From an uncultured Lachnospiraceae bacterium (GTDB taxonomy: Bacteria > Bacillota > Clostridia > Lachnospirales > Lachnospiraceae): 46,127 nt of DNA. Under the pieces are notes generated by a model. The model made no database searches, was not told the DNA's origin, and saw only the letters and a program-made list of their open reading frames with translations. How positions within the stretch are numbered: the first letter of the stretch is position 1; every line of letters begins with the position of its first letter. The stretch lies in NCBI GenBank assembly GCA_947385785.1, contig CANDMH010000003.1, positions 1-46,127 of the forward strand, written 5' to 3'. The position numbers and the translations under genes were made by a program. This document shows, piece after piece, positions 1 through 8,448 of the stretch.

Positions 1-181
1 CTGTCTGGCCTGGCTTCGCCTCGTTCTTCTCTGTCTGTTTCAAATTCGCCGCATCTCGCCCCGTCTGACCTGGCTTCGCCTCGTTCTTCTCTGCCGGGTT
101 CCGGTTCGCCGCGTTCTGCCCTGTCTGGCCTGGCTTCGCCTCGTTCTTCTCTGTCTGTTTCAAATTCGCCGCATCCCGCCC
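1..181 (-). repeat. 60-bp in-frame tandem repeat (three copies) inside the response regulator
   Basis: Positions 1-60, 61-120 and 121-180 are three copies of one 60-base unit. Copies 1 and 3 are nearly identical; copy 2 differs in the middle. Each codes for 20 residues; the two similar units begin GRDAANLKQT and all three end EKNEAKPGQT. The array may continue beyond the window. A period that is a multiple of three lets copy number change without shifting frame. Confidence 0.95.
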
Positions 182-1264
182 TGCCTGTCCGTCCTCGCAG
201 GAACCGTACTTTTTCTCAATGCTGTTCTGAATGGTCATCAGATTATAGAGCACCTGCACTTTCACATCCGTTTCCGTTTTAAAATTCCGGATGCACCAGG
301 TCCGGAACTTTTCCACACCCTCCCGGATACCCTCCAGGTCTCCCACCTCCGCCAACATCAGGAAATACTCCGCAGGAGGGTTTTCAGCCTTCCGTCTCTG
401 CTCCTCTATGGCCTGCATGGACAGCACGTCCCCCTGGCCCAGGAGGAATTCCTGTTCCATCATAAATTTGGCAAACTGGTAGGAATGATACAGTTCATAC
501 CAGTGCCCCACCGGGTTCCCAACCGCAATAACAAGCCCCTCCCCGTACCTGCTCCGGATGCGGGCATTGCGGGCAGAAAGCTTCCCTGCCCAGGTTTTGT
601 CATCCATGCCGCTGCCCACCAGTACCATCCGCCCGTCCATCCAGACGCTCTGTTGGCACAGCGAGGAATCCTTCAAAAACTCCCGGCATTTTCCGGCAAA
701 ATCCCCTTGCTCCGCCCCCCCGTCCGAGAGAATAGCCACGCACAGGATATCCTCCCCGAAGGAAAGCCCGCAACGCCCCATCTGTTCCTGCAGTTCCTCC
801 TTTGCACCGGCATGCAGCAGAACCCGTCCAAGCAGCGCCTCCCGCTCCCTGGCATCCCCTTCGCTGCGGCGGCGCTCCTCCTGTGACTGTTCCTCCAGTT
901 TCCCGTGAATCTTCCGGACACAGCGGGCCAGCTCCTCCTCGTCCACAGGCTTCAGCAGGTATTCCTCCACCCCCAGGGAAATGGCCGCTTTTGCGAACTC
1001 AAATTCTGAATATCCCGTCAATATGACAAAATGGCCCCCAAAGCCCGCCTCCCTGGCCAACCGGATCAGTTCAATGCCGCTGATACCCGGCATCTTAATA
1101 TCCACCAGAACCAGGTCCGGCCCGCTGTCCAGAAGCTTCTCCAAACCGTCCCGCCCGTCGCGTCCGTCCTCACACAGAGAAAAGCCTTCCGTCTCCCAGT
1201 CCATCAGATCTCGGATTCCCCATCTCACGATTTCCTCGTCGTCAATAATCATTGCACGGTACAT
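1..1264 (-). CDS. YesN-like response regulator, 3' end cut by window edge
   Basis: Two-component response regulator, probably a cytoplasmic transcription activator. The reading frame is open from an ATG at 1264 to the window edge (421 codons). Residues 1-120 are a receiver domain: acidic pair D9/D10, phosphoacceptor D55 in LVDIKMPG, T83 in ILTGYSEF and K105 in LLKPVDE. Residues about 120-360 resemble the middle region of YesN-type regulators, ending in LYNLMTIQNSIEKKY, the place where an AraC-type helix-turn-helix normally begins. From residue 362 the frame instead enters three 20-residue repeats with core EKNEAKPGQT. The DNA-binding domain must lie beyond the window, or is lost; this cannot be seen. 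The sensor kinase ends 85 bases upstream, so the two are a cognate pair. This frame, not the overlapping plus-strand frames, carries the family motifs. Confidence 0.9.
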   Translation of the reverse strand, partial: MYRAMIIDDEEIVRWGIRDLMDWETEGFSLCEDGRDGRDGLEKLLDSGPDLVLVDIKMPGISGIELIRLAREAGFGGHFVILTGYSEFEFAKAAISLGVEEYLLKPVDEEELARCVRKIHGKLEEQSQEERRRSEGDAREREALLGRVLLHAGAKEELQEQMGRCGLSFGEDILCVAILSDGGAEQGDFAGKCREFLKDSSLCQQSVWMDGRMVLVGSGMDDKTWAGKLSARNARIRSRYGEGLVIAVGNPVGHWYELYHSYQFAKFMMEQEFLLGQGDVLSMQAIEEQRRKAENPPAEYFLMLAEVGDLEGIREGVEKFRTWCIRNFKTETDVKVQVLYNLMTIQNSIEKKYGSCEDGQAGRDAANLKQTEKNEAKPGQTGQNAANRNPAEKNEAKPGQTGRDAANLKQTEKNEAKPGQT

Positions 1265-1349
1265 GGCGTTTTCCCTGCCTTTCCTGATTTCGTTCTTTTT
1301 TAAAACACTTCTCTATTTTAGGCTTCCATCCTGCGCGCTTCCTCTCCGC

Positions 1350-3128
1350 TCACAGATTCTCCTGGGGCGGCAGGTGGATCTCCACTCTGGTAAACCGGTT
1401 TTCCTCGCTTTCGATGCTCACGCCGTACTCTTCCCCGTATTTCAGCCGCACCCTCTGGTGTACATTGGCCACGCCGATATGCCGCCCCTTTTCATCGTAC
1501 CGGTTCAGGCGCTGCCGCATGGTCTCCAATTGGGACGCGGGAATCCCCAGTCCGTCGTCCTCAACGGATATCGCCACCCCTTTCTCCTGCCGGGAAACGC
1601 AGATACGGATGTTTCCCTGGCCCTCCTTGCTCTCAAGTCCGTGGATAATGGAATTCTCCACAATAGGCTGAATCACAAGGGGCAGAATCTTGTACTCCGA
1701 AAGGGCGGGATCCACTTCCAGATGATATTGGATCCGTTCTCCGAAACGGTACCGCTGAATCTTCAGATAGCACTCCACCAACTCTATTTCCTTCTTTATG
1801 GAGGTATCCGTCTCACTGATCTGGATATAACTGCGCATGATTTTGGCAAGTATCTTCGCAATTTCCTCGATGTCGCCCTGTCCGCTTTTCCTGGCCTTCA
1901 TGCGGATGGTCTCCAGGGTATTGTAGAGAAAATGGGGATTAATCTGACTGGCCAGCATCTTGAATTCCGCATCCTTCTGCTGAATGACCAATCTGTCCGC
2001 ATGAAGCTTTTCCTGATAGATCTGCGCCAGAAGCCGCTGTATCTCCCCGATCATGGTTCCCAGATAATCATAGAGACTGGCGATTTCGTCATTTCCCCCG
2101 ATTTCCTCCAGTTCGAAATTGCCCTCCGCGGCCCGGTGCATCTGCACGCGGAAACGCTCCACCCGGCGGCCGAAGGAGCGGGAAAATATCAGGATGATAC
2201 TGACCGACACCAGGACGCTGACTGCAAAAATCAGGATACTTTTGGCATTCTGTCTGTTTACGCTGCTCAAAATATCCGCATAGCGGCGGAAACTGACTAT
2301 CTGCAGGTAATCATTTGATTCTTCCAGGGAAATGGTTTCACAGGTCATCAGAAATCTGTTTTTTCCGATACGGATACTGTCCTGAAACTGTCCGCTGCCG
2401 CTGTCGGGAAGAAAGGGCATGGCCTCCTCCAGGCTGATTTCACCGGCCATATCCGTCACCAGAGTCTCTCCGTTCAGAACCACCAACGTGTCGCAGCCCC
2501 GCTCCCGCAGCAGCGTCTCAAACCGCTCCGGCCGTATATAAACGGACAGAATCCCCACATCCTCCCCCTTTGCGGTCTTCAGCATGCGGAGCATGGACAG
2601 CGCCTCCCGTCCCACGGAAGGAATCTCCCGGTAACGCCACACTGCGCCGCCGTTTAACTGTTTCACCGCTTGATACCATTCCTCCTGTTTCCGTTCTTCG
2701 GTGAGCTTTGTGAAACGGGAGTTCTCTGCCAGTGACTGGTTTTCCACATAAATATTCACCCAGTCGATGATTCTGTTATAGTGTCTCGTATAGTCCTGGA
2801 ATCCCGTGTATGCCTTGTAATCATCTACCATTTCCTGATAGTTTGTGTATTCTTTCCCGCATATTTCTTCCAGTTTTTCATCAAAATAAAAATATTTCGT
2901 CACCGTGCCAACCGTGGAAAACATCTCTTCCGCCTGGCTGCGTATCATCTCCAGCTCCGTCACTTCCCCCTGCTCCACCTGCTCCATCAGTATCTGTGAA
3001 ATGCCGTGGACCAGGTACAGGCCGATGAGGATCATTGGCAGCGCCCCGCCTAATATGTAGACCAGAAACATCCGGTATGACAGCCGCATGCCTGTGATGC
3101 GGTCCAGCAGTTTCTTTATTCGCTCCAT
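1350..3128 (-). CDS. YesM-like sensor histidine kinase (LytS/His_kinase family)
   Basis: Membrane sensor kinase that should phosphorylate the adjacent response regulator. A transmembrane helix lies near residues 18-42 (FLVYILGGALPMILIGLYLV) and a second near 297-316 (SILIFAVSVLVSVSIILIF), enclosing an extracellular sensor domain of about 250 residues. A HAMP-like segment follows. The phosphoacceptor motif QINPHFLYNTLETIR places the histidine at residue 399. The ATPase domain has the N-box PIVENSIIHGL and the G-box DDGLGIP. The length (592 aa) is normal for YesM kinases. An AAGGAAGAG ribosome site precedes the ATG at 3128. The ligand is unknown; relatives often sense sugars or cell-wall state, but nothing next to it shows a dedicated transporter. 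Confidence 0.93.
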   Translation of the reverse strand: MERIKKLLDRITGMRLSYRMFLVYILGGALPMILIGLYLVHGISQILMEQVEQGEVTELEMIRSQAEEMFSTVGTVTKYFYFDEKLEEICGKEYTNYQEMVDDYKAYTGFQDYTRHYNRIIDWVNIYVENQSLAENSRFTKLTEERKQEEWYQAVKQLNGGAVWRYREIPSVGREALSMLRMLKTAKGEDVGILSVYIRPERFETLLRERGCDTLVVLNGETLVTDMAGEISLEEAMPFLPDSGSGQFQDSIRIGKNRFLMTCETISLEESNDYLQIVSFRRYADILSSVNRQNAKSILIFAVSVLVSVSIILIFSRSFGRRVERFRVQMHRAAEGNFELEEIGGNDEIASLYDYLGTMIGEIQRLLAQIYQEKLHADRLVIQQKDAEFKMLASQINPHFLYNTLETIRMKARKSGQGDIEEIAKILAKIMRSYIQISETDTSIKKEIELVECYLKIQRYRFGERIQYHLEVDPALSEYKILPLVIQPIVENSIIHGLESKEGQGNIRICVSRQEKGVAISVEDDGLGIPASQLETMRQRLNRYDEKGRHIGVANVHQRVRLKYGEEYGVSIESEENRFTRVEIHLPPQENL

Positions 3129-3148
3129 GCCGTTTCTCTTCCTTCATT

Positions 3149-3244
3149 TTATACTCGTGAACGCATTTATTCTTGACAATAGAAGCACCGCTTCTATTGT
3201 ATGCCGCTTACTATACCAGCATTGTAGAAGTGTTCACTCGTTAT
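3149..3244. repeat. MITE-like element, family A variant, upstream of the kinase
   Basis: The ends are imperfect inverted repeats: TTATACTCGTGAACGC on the left and GTTCACTCGTTAT on the right. They match the terminal motifs of the elements at 9762, 14376, 18263 and 25309. Inside is a perfect 10-bp hairpin at 3177-3199 (CAATAGAAGC, loop ACC on the plus strand). The element occupies most of the kinase 5' region and may carry or displace its promoter. Confidence 0.6.
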
Positions 3245-3265
3245 CCATTTAGATTGGCAGCGCCT

Positions 3266-3298
3266 TTTATCAGAAGCATGGGAATTGCTTCTGATAAG
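3266..3298. repeat. 12-bp inverted repeat
   Basis: TTATCAGAAGCA and TGCTTCTGATAA form a perfect stem around a short loop. It sits between the 3' end of the MetRS-like gene and the kinase. No T-run follows on either strand, so I do not call it a Rho-independent terminator, though its position would suit one. It shares the AGAAGC/GCTTCT core with the hairpin at 3177-3199. Confidence 0.5.
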
Positions 3299-3404
3299 AC
3301 ACATTATACCTTATCCTGCTCTGATTCACAATTCATTCTTTCCGACTGAATTTTTAATTTTCTGCTCTCTACCGTCCCGCCGCAGTATTTTGATGCCGCC
3401 GGTC

Positions 3405-5396
3405 TCACTGCCCGATCTGGCATTCATGCTTTTTGAAAAAATCCACCCTTGGTTCCAGAACTTTCAGCTCATGCCGGGACAAATCGCCCACGTAAAAGGA
3501 TATCGGCTCCAGAATATGCTCCCAGTTCCATAATTCCTCTCCTATATTCAGATACTCCCTGAACTTCTCGCACCCCTCCGGTGCGATCGGATGCACCAGT
3601 ACAGCCATCACCTTGCAGGCATAGAAACAGTCTATTACAATCTGTCTTCTCAGCGCAGTATCTCCCCGGGAATCGGCAAGCTTCACATGGTTCACCCAGT
3701 GTCTGTTGACTTCCCTGACAAAGTCGTCCAGGAGATAAGAGATCCGGTGAAATTCATGGTTATACATATGGCGTTCATATTCCAGTACGGTTTCCTCAGC
3801 CCTGTTTTTGATTTTTATGTCTGCTTCGCCCTCGGGTATCCTGCCGGCATAATTGTTCTGAACCGCATAAAAGCAGGAGCGAATCAGCCTGTTGAAGACA
3901 TTTGTGATTAAATTTCCCTCCTTCAGCACCGTATCCGCCCCTGTGCGCTCCTCTTCTTTCAGGAATACCTGCGGCTTGAATCCTGTGCTCTTCGAGGAAA
4001 GCCCCAGACTCATAAAGTGCATACGCAGCTGATCCTTGGTATAATATTCCAGCAGTTCGGAAGCCATGGGCGGCTTTATTTCCGAGCTGCTGCTGGCCTT
4101 CACATCCATGAACAGCAAATGGCGGTTGGCTATGATATGGGTCAGGTACACCTTCTCCATATCCGGTTTTGTCCCCCTGGGAACCTGAAGTCCGGTAAAC
4201 AGCCCGGTCTGGGCAATGGCATAAAAATAGATATTATCCTCTCCGATAAACTGATATACCATCGCTTCCTCATGGGCCCACCATTTCCGCCATTCCTCTT
4301 CCCTGCCTTTCTGTCTGAGATACGCTCTGGTAAAGGAAACCGGAGCCCACAGGGATTCCGGCCACACCCAGAAGGTCAGCCCTTTTAACCCTTCACAGTC
4401 AGGAAAGGGCACACCCCATTCCACATTTCCGGAAAGCCGGAACGGAACCAGCGTTTTCCCCGAAGTATAGTGGATGCCCATCTCTTCCAATACGGTTTTG
4501 GCCTTATCACGGTCTTCCAGCGTCTCAAACTCAAACTGGAAGGAATTCTTCTTTGGTTCGTCCATACAGCGGTGTTCCGGCAGGCGCCTGGACAGCTCCT
4601 CTGGGTTCTCCACATATTTCTTCGGCACATACAGCAGGGGCTTCTTTAAAAACTCTTCCACCGTCTCCATCTGATACTTTCTGGTATTGGTGTGCCTTCT
4701 CAGAAAATCATTGTAATCCTTCATCATATCAATACAGTTCTCCAGATCAAAATACCAGTTTTCCACCTCTCTCAGCACAGGTTTTCTGCCTGATAAACAG
4801 CTGACCGGATGGAGCAGCTCCGACGGCAGAAACTGATGCCCCAGCGAGCATTCATCCGCGTATGCTTTATCTGAGGTACAGCCTGGTATGGGACATTTTC
4901 CCGTCACCTGGCGCCCATTCAGAAATATCTCCAGCTCTTCGTCGTAGAACTGGGGAACCGACAGTTTCTCAATATATCCGTTCCGATACAGCTTATAAAA
5001 TATCTCTTCGGACATATGCCTGTGAATTTCGCCTGCCTCCCCCAGCGCCGATGCTCCGAAAAAATCCAGACTGAATCCGTAATCCTCCAGTGTCCTTTTC
5101 TGGCTCTCATGATTGGAGATGACATAGTCTTCCATGGATCCCTGATATCCCGCCTCTTTCTGATTGCGATAGCTCTCCAGAATCGGAGAACCATAGCAGT
5201 CTGTTCCGGAAACAAAAATGACATTCTCCTTTCCGATTCTGTCCCGCAGAAATCTGGCAAAGATATCCGCATGCACAAACATCCCTCCCACATGCCCAAA
5301 ATGCAGGTTCTTATTGCCGTATGGCATGCCCGCCGTGATGACCGCCCGTTTCGGAAATACGGGCCTTTCATTTTTCATAAGACGTTTTCTGAACAT
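3405..5396 (-). CDS. Methionyl-tRNA synthetase-like class I ligase, divergent paralogue
   Basis: Class I aminoacyl-tRNA synthetase of the MetRS type (663 aa). Seen: the HIGH-equivalent HFGH near residue 32; a zinc-ribbon-like insertion with CPIPGC and ADECSLGH near residue 170; and an anticodon-binding helical C-terminus. There is no C-terminal EMAP/Trbp111 tRNA-binding domain. The KMSKS loop, which stabilises the adenylate transition state in this family, is not recognisable: DVKASSSSEIKPP stands in its place. This suggests a specialised or degenerate paralogue rather than the housekeeping enzyme. No T-box was found upstream. The ATG at 5396 has a weak AGGTG site, and Met7 is an alternative start. 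The nearest upstream gene is a 30-residue peptide separated from it by a terminator. Function: aminoacyl-adenylate chemistry is plausible; the substrate is unknown. Confidence 0.85.
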   Translation of the reverse strand: MFRKRLMKNERPVFPKRAVITAGMPYGNKNLHFGHVGGMFVHADIFARFLRDRIGKENVIFVSGTDCYGSPILESYRNQKEAGYQGSMEDYVISNHESQKRTLEDYGFSLDFFGASALGEAGEIHRHMSEEIFYKLYRNGYIEKLSVPQFYDEELEIFLNGRQVTGKCPIPGCTSDKAYADECSLGHQFLPSELLHPVSCLSGRKPVLREVENWYFDLENCIDMMKDYNDFLRRHTNTRKYQMETVEEFLKKPLLYVPKKYVENPEELSRRLPEHRCMDEPKKNSFQFEFETLEDRDKAKTVLEEMGIHYTSGKTLVPFRLSGNVEWGVPFPDCEGLKGLTFWVWPESLWAPVSFTRAYLRQKGREEEWRKWWAHEEAMVYQFIGEDNIYFYAIAQTGLFTGLQVPRGTKPDMEKVYLTHIIANRHLLFMDVKASSSSEIKPPMASELLEYYTKDQLRMHFMSLGLSSKSTGFKPQVFLKEEERTGADTVLKEGNLITNVFNRLIRSCFYAVQNNYAGRIPEGEADIKIKNRAEETVLEYERHMYNHEFHRISYLLDDFVREVNRHWVNHVKLADSRGDTALRRQIVIDCFYACKVMAVLVHPIAPEGCEKFREYLNIGEELWNWEHILEPISFYVGDLSRHELKVLEPRVDFFKKHECQIGQ

Positions 5397-5542
5397 AACT
5401 ACACCTGTATGATGCTTTCGGGAACGGCGGCATCATATTCCTTTCTTTGATTTATTTGGTTATCAAAATCGGCATTTCTCCACTACTCGCCGCGCGGTCC
5501 GCTACCGCCGTGACGGCAGATTTCATATGTGGGCCTGCACAT

Positions 5543-5583
5543 AAAAAAACGGCCGAAAACCCGTAATGAGCTTTCAGCCGTTC
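5543..5583 (-). terminator. Rho-independent terminator after the 30-aa peptide gene
   Basis: On the minus strand AACGGCTGAAA pairs with TTTTCGGCCGTT (about 11 bp including one G-U), followed directly by a run of T. It lies 29 bases after the stop of the small peptide gene and about 150 bases before the MetRS-like start. It therefore ends the peptide transcript, or acts as an attenuator for the downstream gene. Confidence 0.85.
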
Positions 5584-5611
5584 TGTTCATGTATCAGAAA
5601 AGGGTAAAATA

Positions 5612-5704
5612 TCATGAACACAGCACAAACAGCTCATTATCCTGATCGACAATAAGCTGTTGCTGCTGATTCCTGTTCATTTTGCCACCGAAAATGTAAA
5701 CCAT
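5612..5704 (-). CDS. 30-residue peptide of unknown function
   Basis: A short frame reads from ATG at 5704 to TGA at 5612. It begins MVYIFGGKMNRNQQQQLIVD and ends QDNELFVLCS. Support for it being real: an AGGGAG ribosome site 8-9 bases before the ATG, and a strong intrinsic terminator right after the stop, which together make a complete tiny transcription unit. It has four consecutive glutamines, no signal peptide or membrane helix, and a single penultimate cysteine. I do not recognise a family. It could be a signalling or modified peptide precursor, a leader peptide for the MetRS-like gene, or a toxin-sized protein. Nothing nearby encodes an obvious peptide-modifying enzyme or exporter. Confidence 0.5.
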   Translation of the reverse strand: MVYIFGGKMNRNQQQQLIVDQDNELFVLCS

Positions 5705-5730
5705 AAATTTGCTCCCTGATACTTCTGTTG

Positions 5731-5845
5731 TATATACTGCACATCAATGAAATTTGCAGTAACCTGCATGAAAGCCACTGTCACTGCATTGGCAAGCCGC
5801 ATTAGCGCAAAATATACTCACGACCAAAACATTTGCCAACCTCAA
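5731..5845. repeat. Left-end fragments of repeat families B and A
   Basis: Positions 5731-5770 match the left end of family B (TATACTGCAC, then AATTTGCAGTAACCTGCA). Positions 5811-5845 match the left end of family A (ATATACTCACG, then AAACATTTGCCA). Possible right ends of both families occur at 6327-6405, so the DprA-like remnant lies between them. The stretch 5846-5899 shows nothing recognisable. Confidence 0.55.
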
Positions 5846-5899
5846 ACTATGGTGGCTCAGTAGAAATTTTCAGCATTGTAACACGTACCTGAAAAATTG

Positions 5900-6250
5900 T
5901 CAATAATCAAATCGGAAATTATTTTCCATTTCCTGGCTTTTCTCTTCTCCTTCCGCCTTCACCATCTCCCTGGCAAAAGAAAATAAATCCACCTGCTGGA
6001 ATTCCTCTTCCTTCTTCGTGAGCAGTTCCAAAAGGGGAGCTTCCGACAGTTCGTAGGGAATGGCTCCTTTTTCAATCAGTCTGCCATTTCCCTCATACTC
6101 TCTGTGGTTCCACACCAGCACCCTGGTCCACTTGTTTTTCATGGCTTCTGTGGCTCCTGTCCATGTCCCTCCTTTATTATAGTCTGAGGCAACTATAAAT
6201 GTCCTCCCCATAAGCCGCCTTAAGTTCCTGTAATAGTTCTTCCACTCCAA
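5900..6250 (-). pseudogene. DprA/Smf-like (SLOG Rossmann) remnant
   Basis: A 116-residue frame whose first half (TFIVASDYNKGGTWTGATEA ... GRLIEKGAIPYE) resembles the C-terminal part of the nucleotide-binding SLOG fold found in DprA-related proteins. DprA binds single-stranded DNA and loads RecA. The usual DprA N-terminal half, including the first strand and glycine-rich loop, is absent. The frame can start at a TTG at 6250 with AAAGGAG five bases upstream, so a short protein could still be made. The gene is flanked on both sides by repeat-element ends. I read it as a truncated or relocated fragment; an intact small SLOG protein is the alternative. Confidence 0.5.
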
Positions 6251-6326
6251 TTTAACTCCTTTCCCTTTTCTCGACTGTACACTTTCATTTCCTGTTTATT
6301 TCTCTCCTGGATTTCTCTGTCTATCT

Positions 6327-6405
6327 ACCGCCAGCCAAGTACTTTCCCGAAGGCATCAATCTAAATCCTGGCGGTCTGCAGTATAAATACGCTCACGAAT
6401 ATAAC
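6327..6405. repeat. Right-end fragments of repeat families B and A
   Basis: ACCGCCAG ... CTGGCGGTCT at 6327-6376 reproduces the inverted repeat at the right side of family B (compare 25380-25435). AATACGCTCACGAATATAA at 6386-6405 resembles the right end of family A. Together with 5731-5845 they bracket the DprA-like remnant. Confidence 0.5.
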
Positions 6406-6429
6406 TCATAAAGTGCAAAACGAGCCTCT

Positions 6430-8124
6430 CTACTCCCTCTTACCAAAGCGGACCCCGCAGTCCTTCCGGTAAAAAGAAATTCCGTAGCATTCAATCTTCT
6501 TATATCCTTCCGTCCGCAGTTCATCCATGTACTTTTTATCGTAAATCTGCTGCAGCGCCTTCTCCGCGTCCGCTTCCAGCTCATCGATTGTTTTGGATAC
6601 CTTCAGCTCCAGAATAAAGGATCTCCCGCGCAGGGAAGGGCTTTTTACCATGATATCATTGCGTCCATTGCCGGACTCCCGGTTGGATTTCACCAGATAA
6701 TTCTCACTCTGGCTTAAAATCCCGGCCAGAAAACCGTGATAGAAATTCTCTGCGCTGTCGTAGAAGCTGATGGTGGAGAACAGCTGTTCGTTCAGAATTT
6801 CCTCCATTTTTTCCGCGTTTCCGTCTTCCATGGCGCGGTGGAAATCCCGGAAATCCTGCTTCTCTATACGCTGGCGAAGCCATCCCAGAATCGTATTCTG
6901 ATAAATGGTCTTCACTTCCGTATTGGGAATCCGAACCCGCAGAAAAACAGAAGCTTCCTTAAAGTACTCGCTCTGTTTCGTCAGATACCCGGTAAAATAA
7001 AGGAAATTCCACAGGTTCTCACCTCTGCTGTGCATATCCCCGTATGTGACTTCCTCATGCACCTGTACATCCAGTGTCCCGCCGCTGAGGAGTCCCTCAA
7101 TCTGCATCTGCATCTCCCTGTCCGCCCCCGCTATCATATCCCTGATGATATCATTGGAACTGGTGTTGACCCAATACGGGCGCGGAAATGCATTGAGACT
7201 GGCAATTAAATCATACATATAGTTAATGACGCTCCATGGATTATAAACCTCCGTGGTACCAAAGGTATACCCGTCATACCATTCCTTCATCGTCGGAAAA
7301 CGGCTCTCCACGGCATAATAAGCCATCATCTGCATGACTTCCGCTTCGGTGAATCCAAAATGCTCGCTGTACTGCTGATCCAGTACCGAAATAATGCGCA
7401 GATGGTTCAGGCCGGTGAATATACTCTCTCTCGAAATTCGAAGACAGCCTGTAATCACTGCGAACTGCAGGTTGTCGTTGGTCTTCAGCGCCGATTCAAA
7501 CAGGGCGCGGATGAAATCCACCATCTCCTCATAATACCCCCTGAAATACGCATTTTCCAGCGGTACATCGTACTCATCTATCAAAATAACCGTATTTTTC
7601 CCCGTAACCTGGTACAGGCATTTACTCAAAAACTGAAGCGCGCCGGAATATTCGTCCTGTTCCGCCTTTTCTGACGCGATCTCCCGGAATCTCTGTTTAT
7701 CATCCTCTTCCAGAGCGTCGCTTTCCAGCACATACCGATGCCGCTTGAACTCCTCGGAGATTTCTCTTTTCAGCTTCATATGGGCGGATGAAAATGTCGC
7801 CTGCTTTGCCGATTTCAGCGTCAGGTTGATCACCGGGTATGTCCCCATCTGCCCTGTGTATTCTTCCCCGGCCTCCATGATTTTCATCCCCTGAAAGAGC
7901 GCTCTGTTCCGTATATTTTTCTCCGCATTCCCGGTATCTTCAAAGAAATACCGCAGCATGCTGAGATTCAGCGTCTTGCCGAAGCGCCGGGGGCGGGTGA
8001 ACAGGTTTACTTCTCCTTTCAGGTCCAGCAGTTCTTTAATCAGCATGGTCTTGTCAATATAATAATAGCCCTGGTTCCTTATTTTCTCAAAATTATCTAC
8101 TCCTATTGGCAGCGCTTTCTTCAT
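6430..8124 (-). CDS. AAA-ATPase-like protein with C-terminal PD-(D/E)XK nuclease-fold domain
   Basis: 564 residues from the ATG at 8124, which has a GGGAGG ribosome site; the frame is open further upstream but without support. The N-terminal AAA-ATPase-like domain has the P-loop variant RPRRFGKT near residues 44-51 and a Walker B VILIDEYD. The C-terminal part matches the PDDEXK_9 type: GNGRNDIMV followed by [10 protein letters not shown], where D and ExK are the likely nuclease-fold residues. The family is abundant and often multicopy in gut Clostridia and Bacteroidetes; its role is unproven, with nucleic-acid processing or mobile-element defence as possible roles. It stands alone with repeats on its 3' side. 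Confidence 0.9.
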   Translation of the reverse strand: MKKALPIGVDNFEKIRNQGYYYIDKTMLIKELLDLKGEVNLFTRPRRFGKTLNLSMLRYFFEDTGNAEKNIRNRALFQGMKIMEAGEEYTGQMGTYPVINLTLKSAKQATFSSAHMKLKREISEEFKRHRYVLESDALEEDDKQRFREIASEKAEQDEYSGALQFLSKCLYQVTGKNTVILIDEYDVPLENAYFRGYYEEMVDFIRALFESALKTNDNLQFAVITGCLRISRESIFTGLNHLRIISVLDQQYSEHFGFTEAEVMQMMAYYAVESRFPTMKEWYDGYTFGTTEVYNPWSVINYMYDLIASLNAFPRPYWVNTSSNDIIRDMIAGADREMQMQIEGLLSGGTLDVQVHEEVTYGDMHSRGENLWNFLYFTGYLTKQSEYFKEASVFLRVRIPNTEVKTIYQNTILGWLRQRIEKQDFRDFHRAMEDGNAEKMEEILNEQLFSTISFYDSAENFYHGFLAGILSQSENYLVKSNRESGNGRNDIMVKSPSLRGRSFILELKVSKTIDELEADAEKALQQIYDKKYMDELRTEGYKKIECYGISFYRKDCGVRFGKRE

Positions 8125-8333
8125 CAGCACACCTCCCGTTCGCCTGAAATCATATCCCTCCGTGACAACACTATACCATGTACACAGCCCGCACATGGCA
8201 GTTATGCCATTCGGCGTTCTCTGCCTGGAATATGGTCTATTATACCCTATCCCGTATTATTTCACAATCAATTCTTTGTGTAACGCTGTAAATATGCCAT
8301 AAACACAGGATTGCCGTTTCCGGATATAATTTA

Positions 8334-8378
8334 CCCCTTCGAAATGCCCGGGCCGCCATACCCTGGATTCCGAAGGGG
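8334..8378. other. Inverted repeat in the 8125-8448 intergenic stretch
   Basis: CCCCTTCG at 8334 and CGAAGGGG at 8371 could form an 8-bp stem with a 29-base loop downstream of the SDR stop codon. No U-run follows on the minus strand, so a terminator is only possible, not shown. I see no gene in the rest of 8125-8448. Confidence 0.35.
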
Positions 8379-8448
8379 ACATCTGTGAAATTACTTCAAT
8401 TTCTTCCTCAGAATTGTACCAAAATAATCAGCCTGCCGTCTAAGTCTG

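Noticed and set aside
981..2318. Long plus-strand open frame (445 codons) opposite the histidine kinase and regulator
   Set aside because: It is antisense to genes with clear family motifs, has no ribosome site, and its sequence shows no domain. The same holds for 11995-13281 and 32675-34054.
5330..5436. A 22-codon frame starting at ATG 5436 behind a good AAAGGA site, overlapping the MetRS-like start
   Set aside because: It stops inside the MetRS-like gene in another frame and has no recognisable sequence. It could point to a frameshift at the gene's start, but nothing else supports that.
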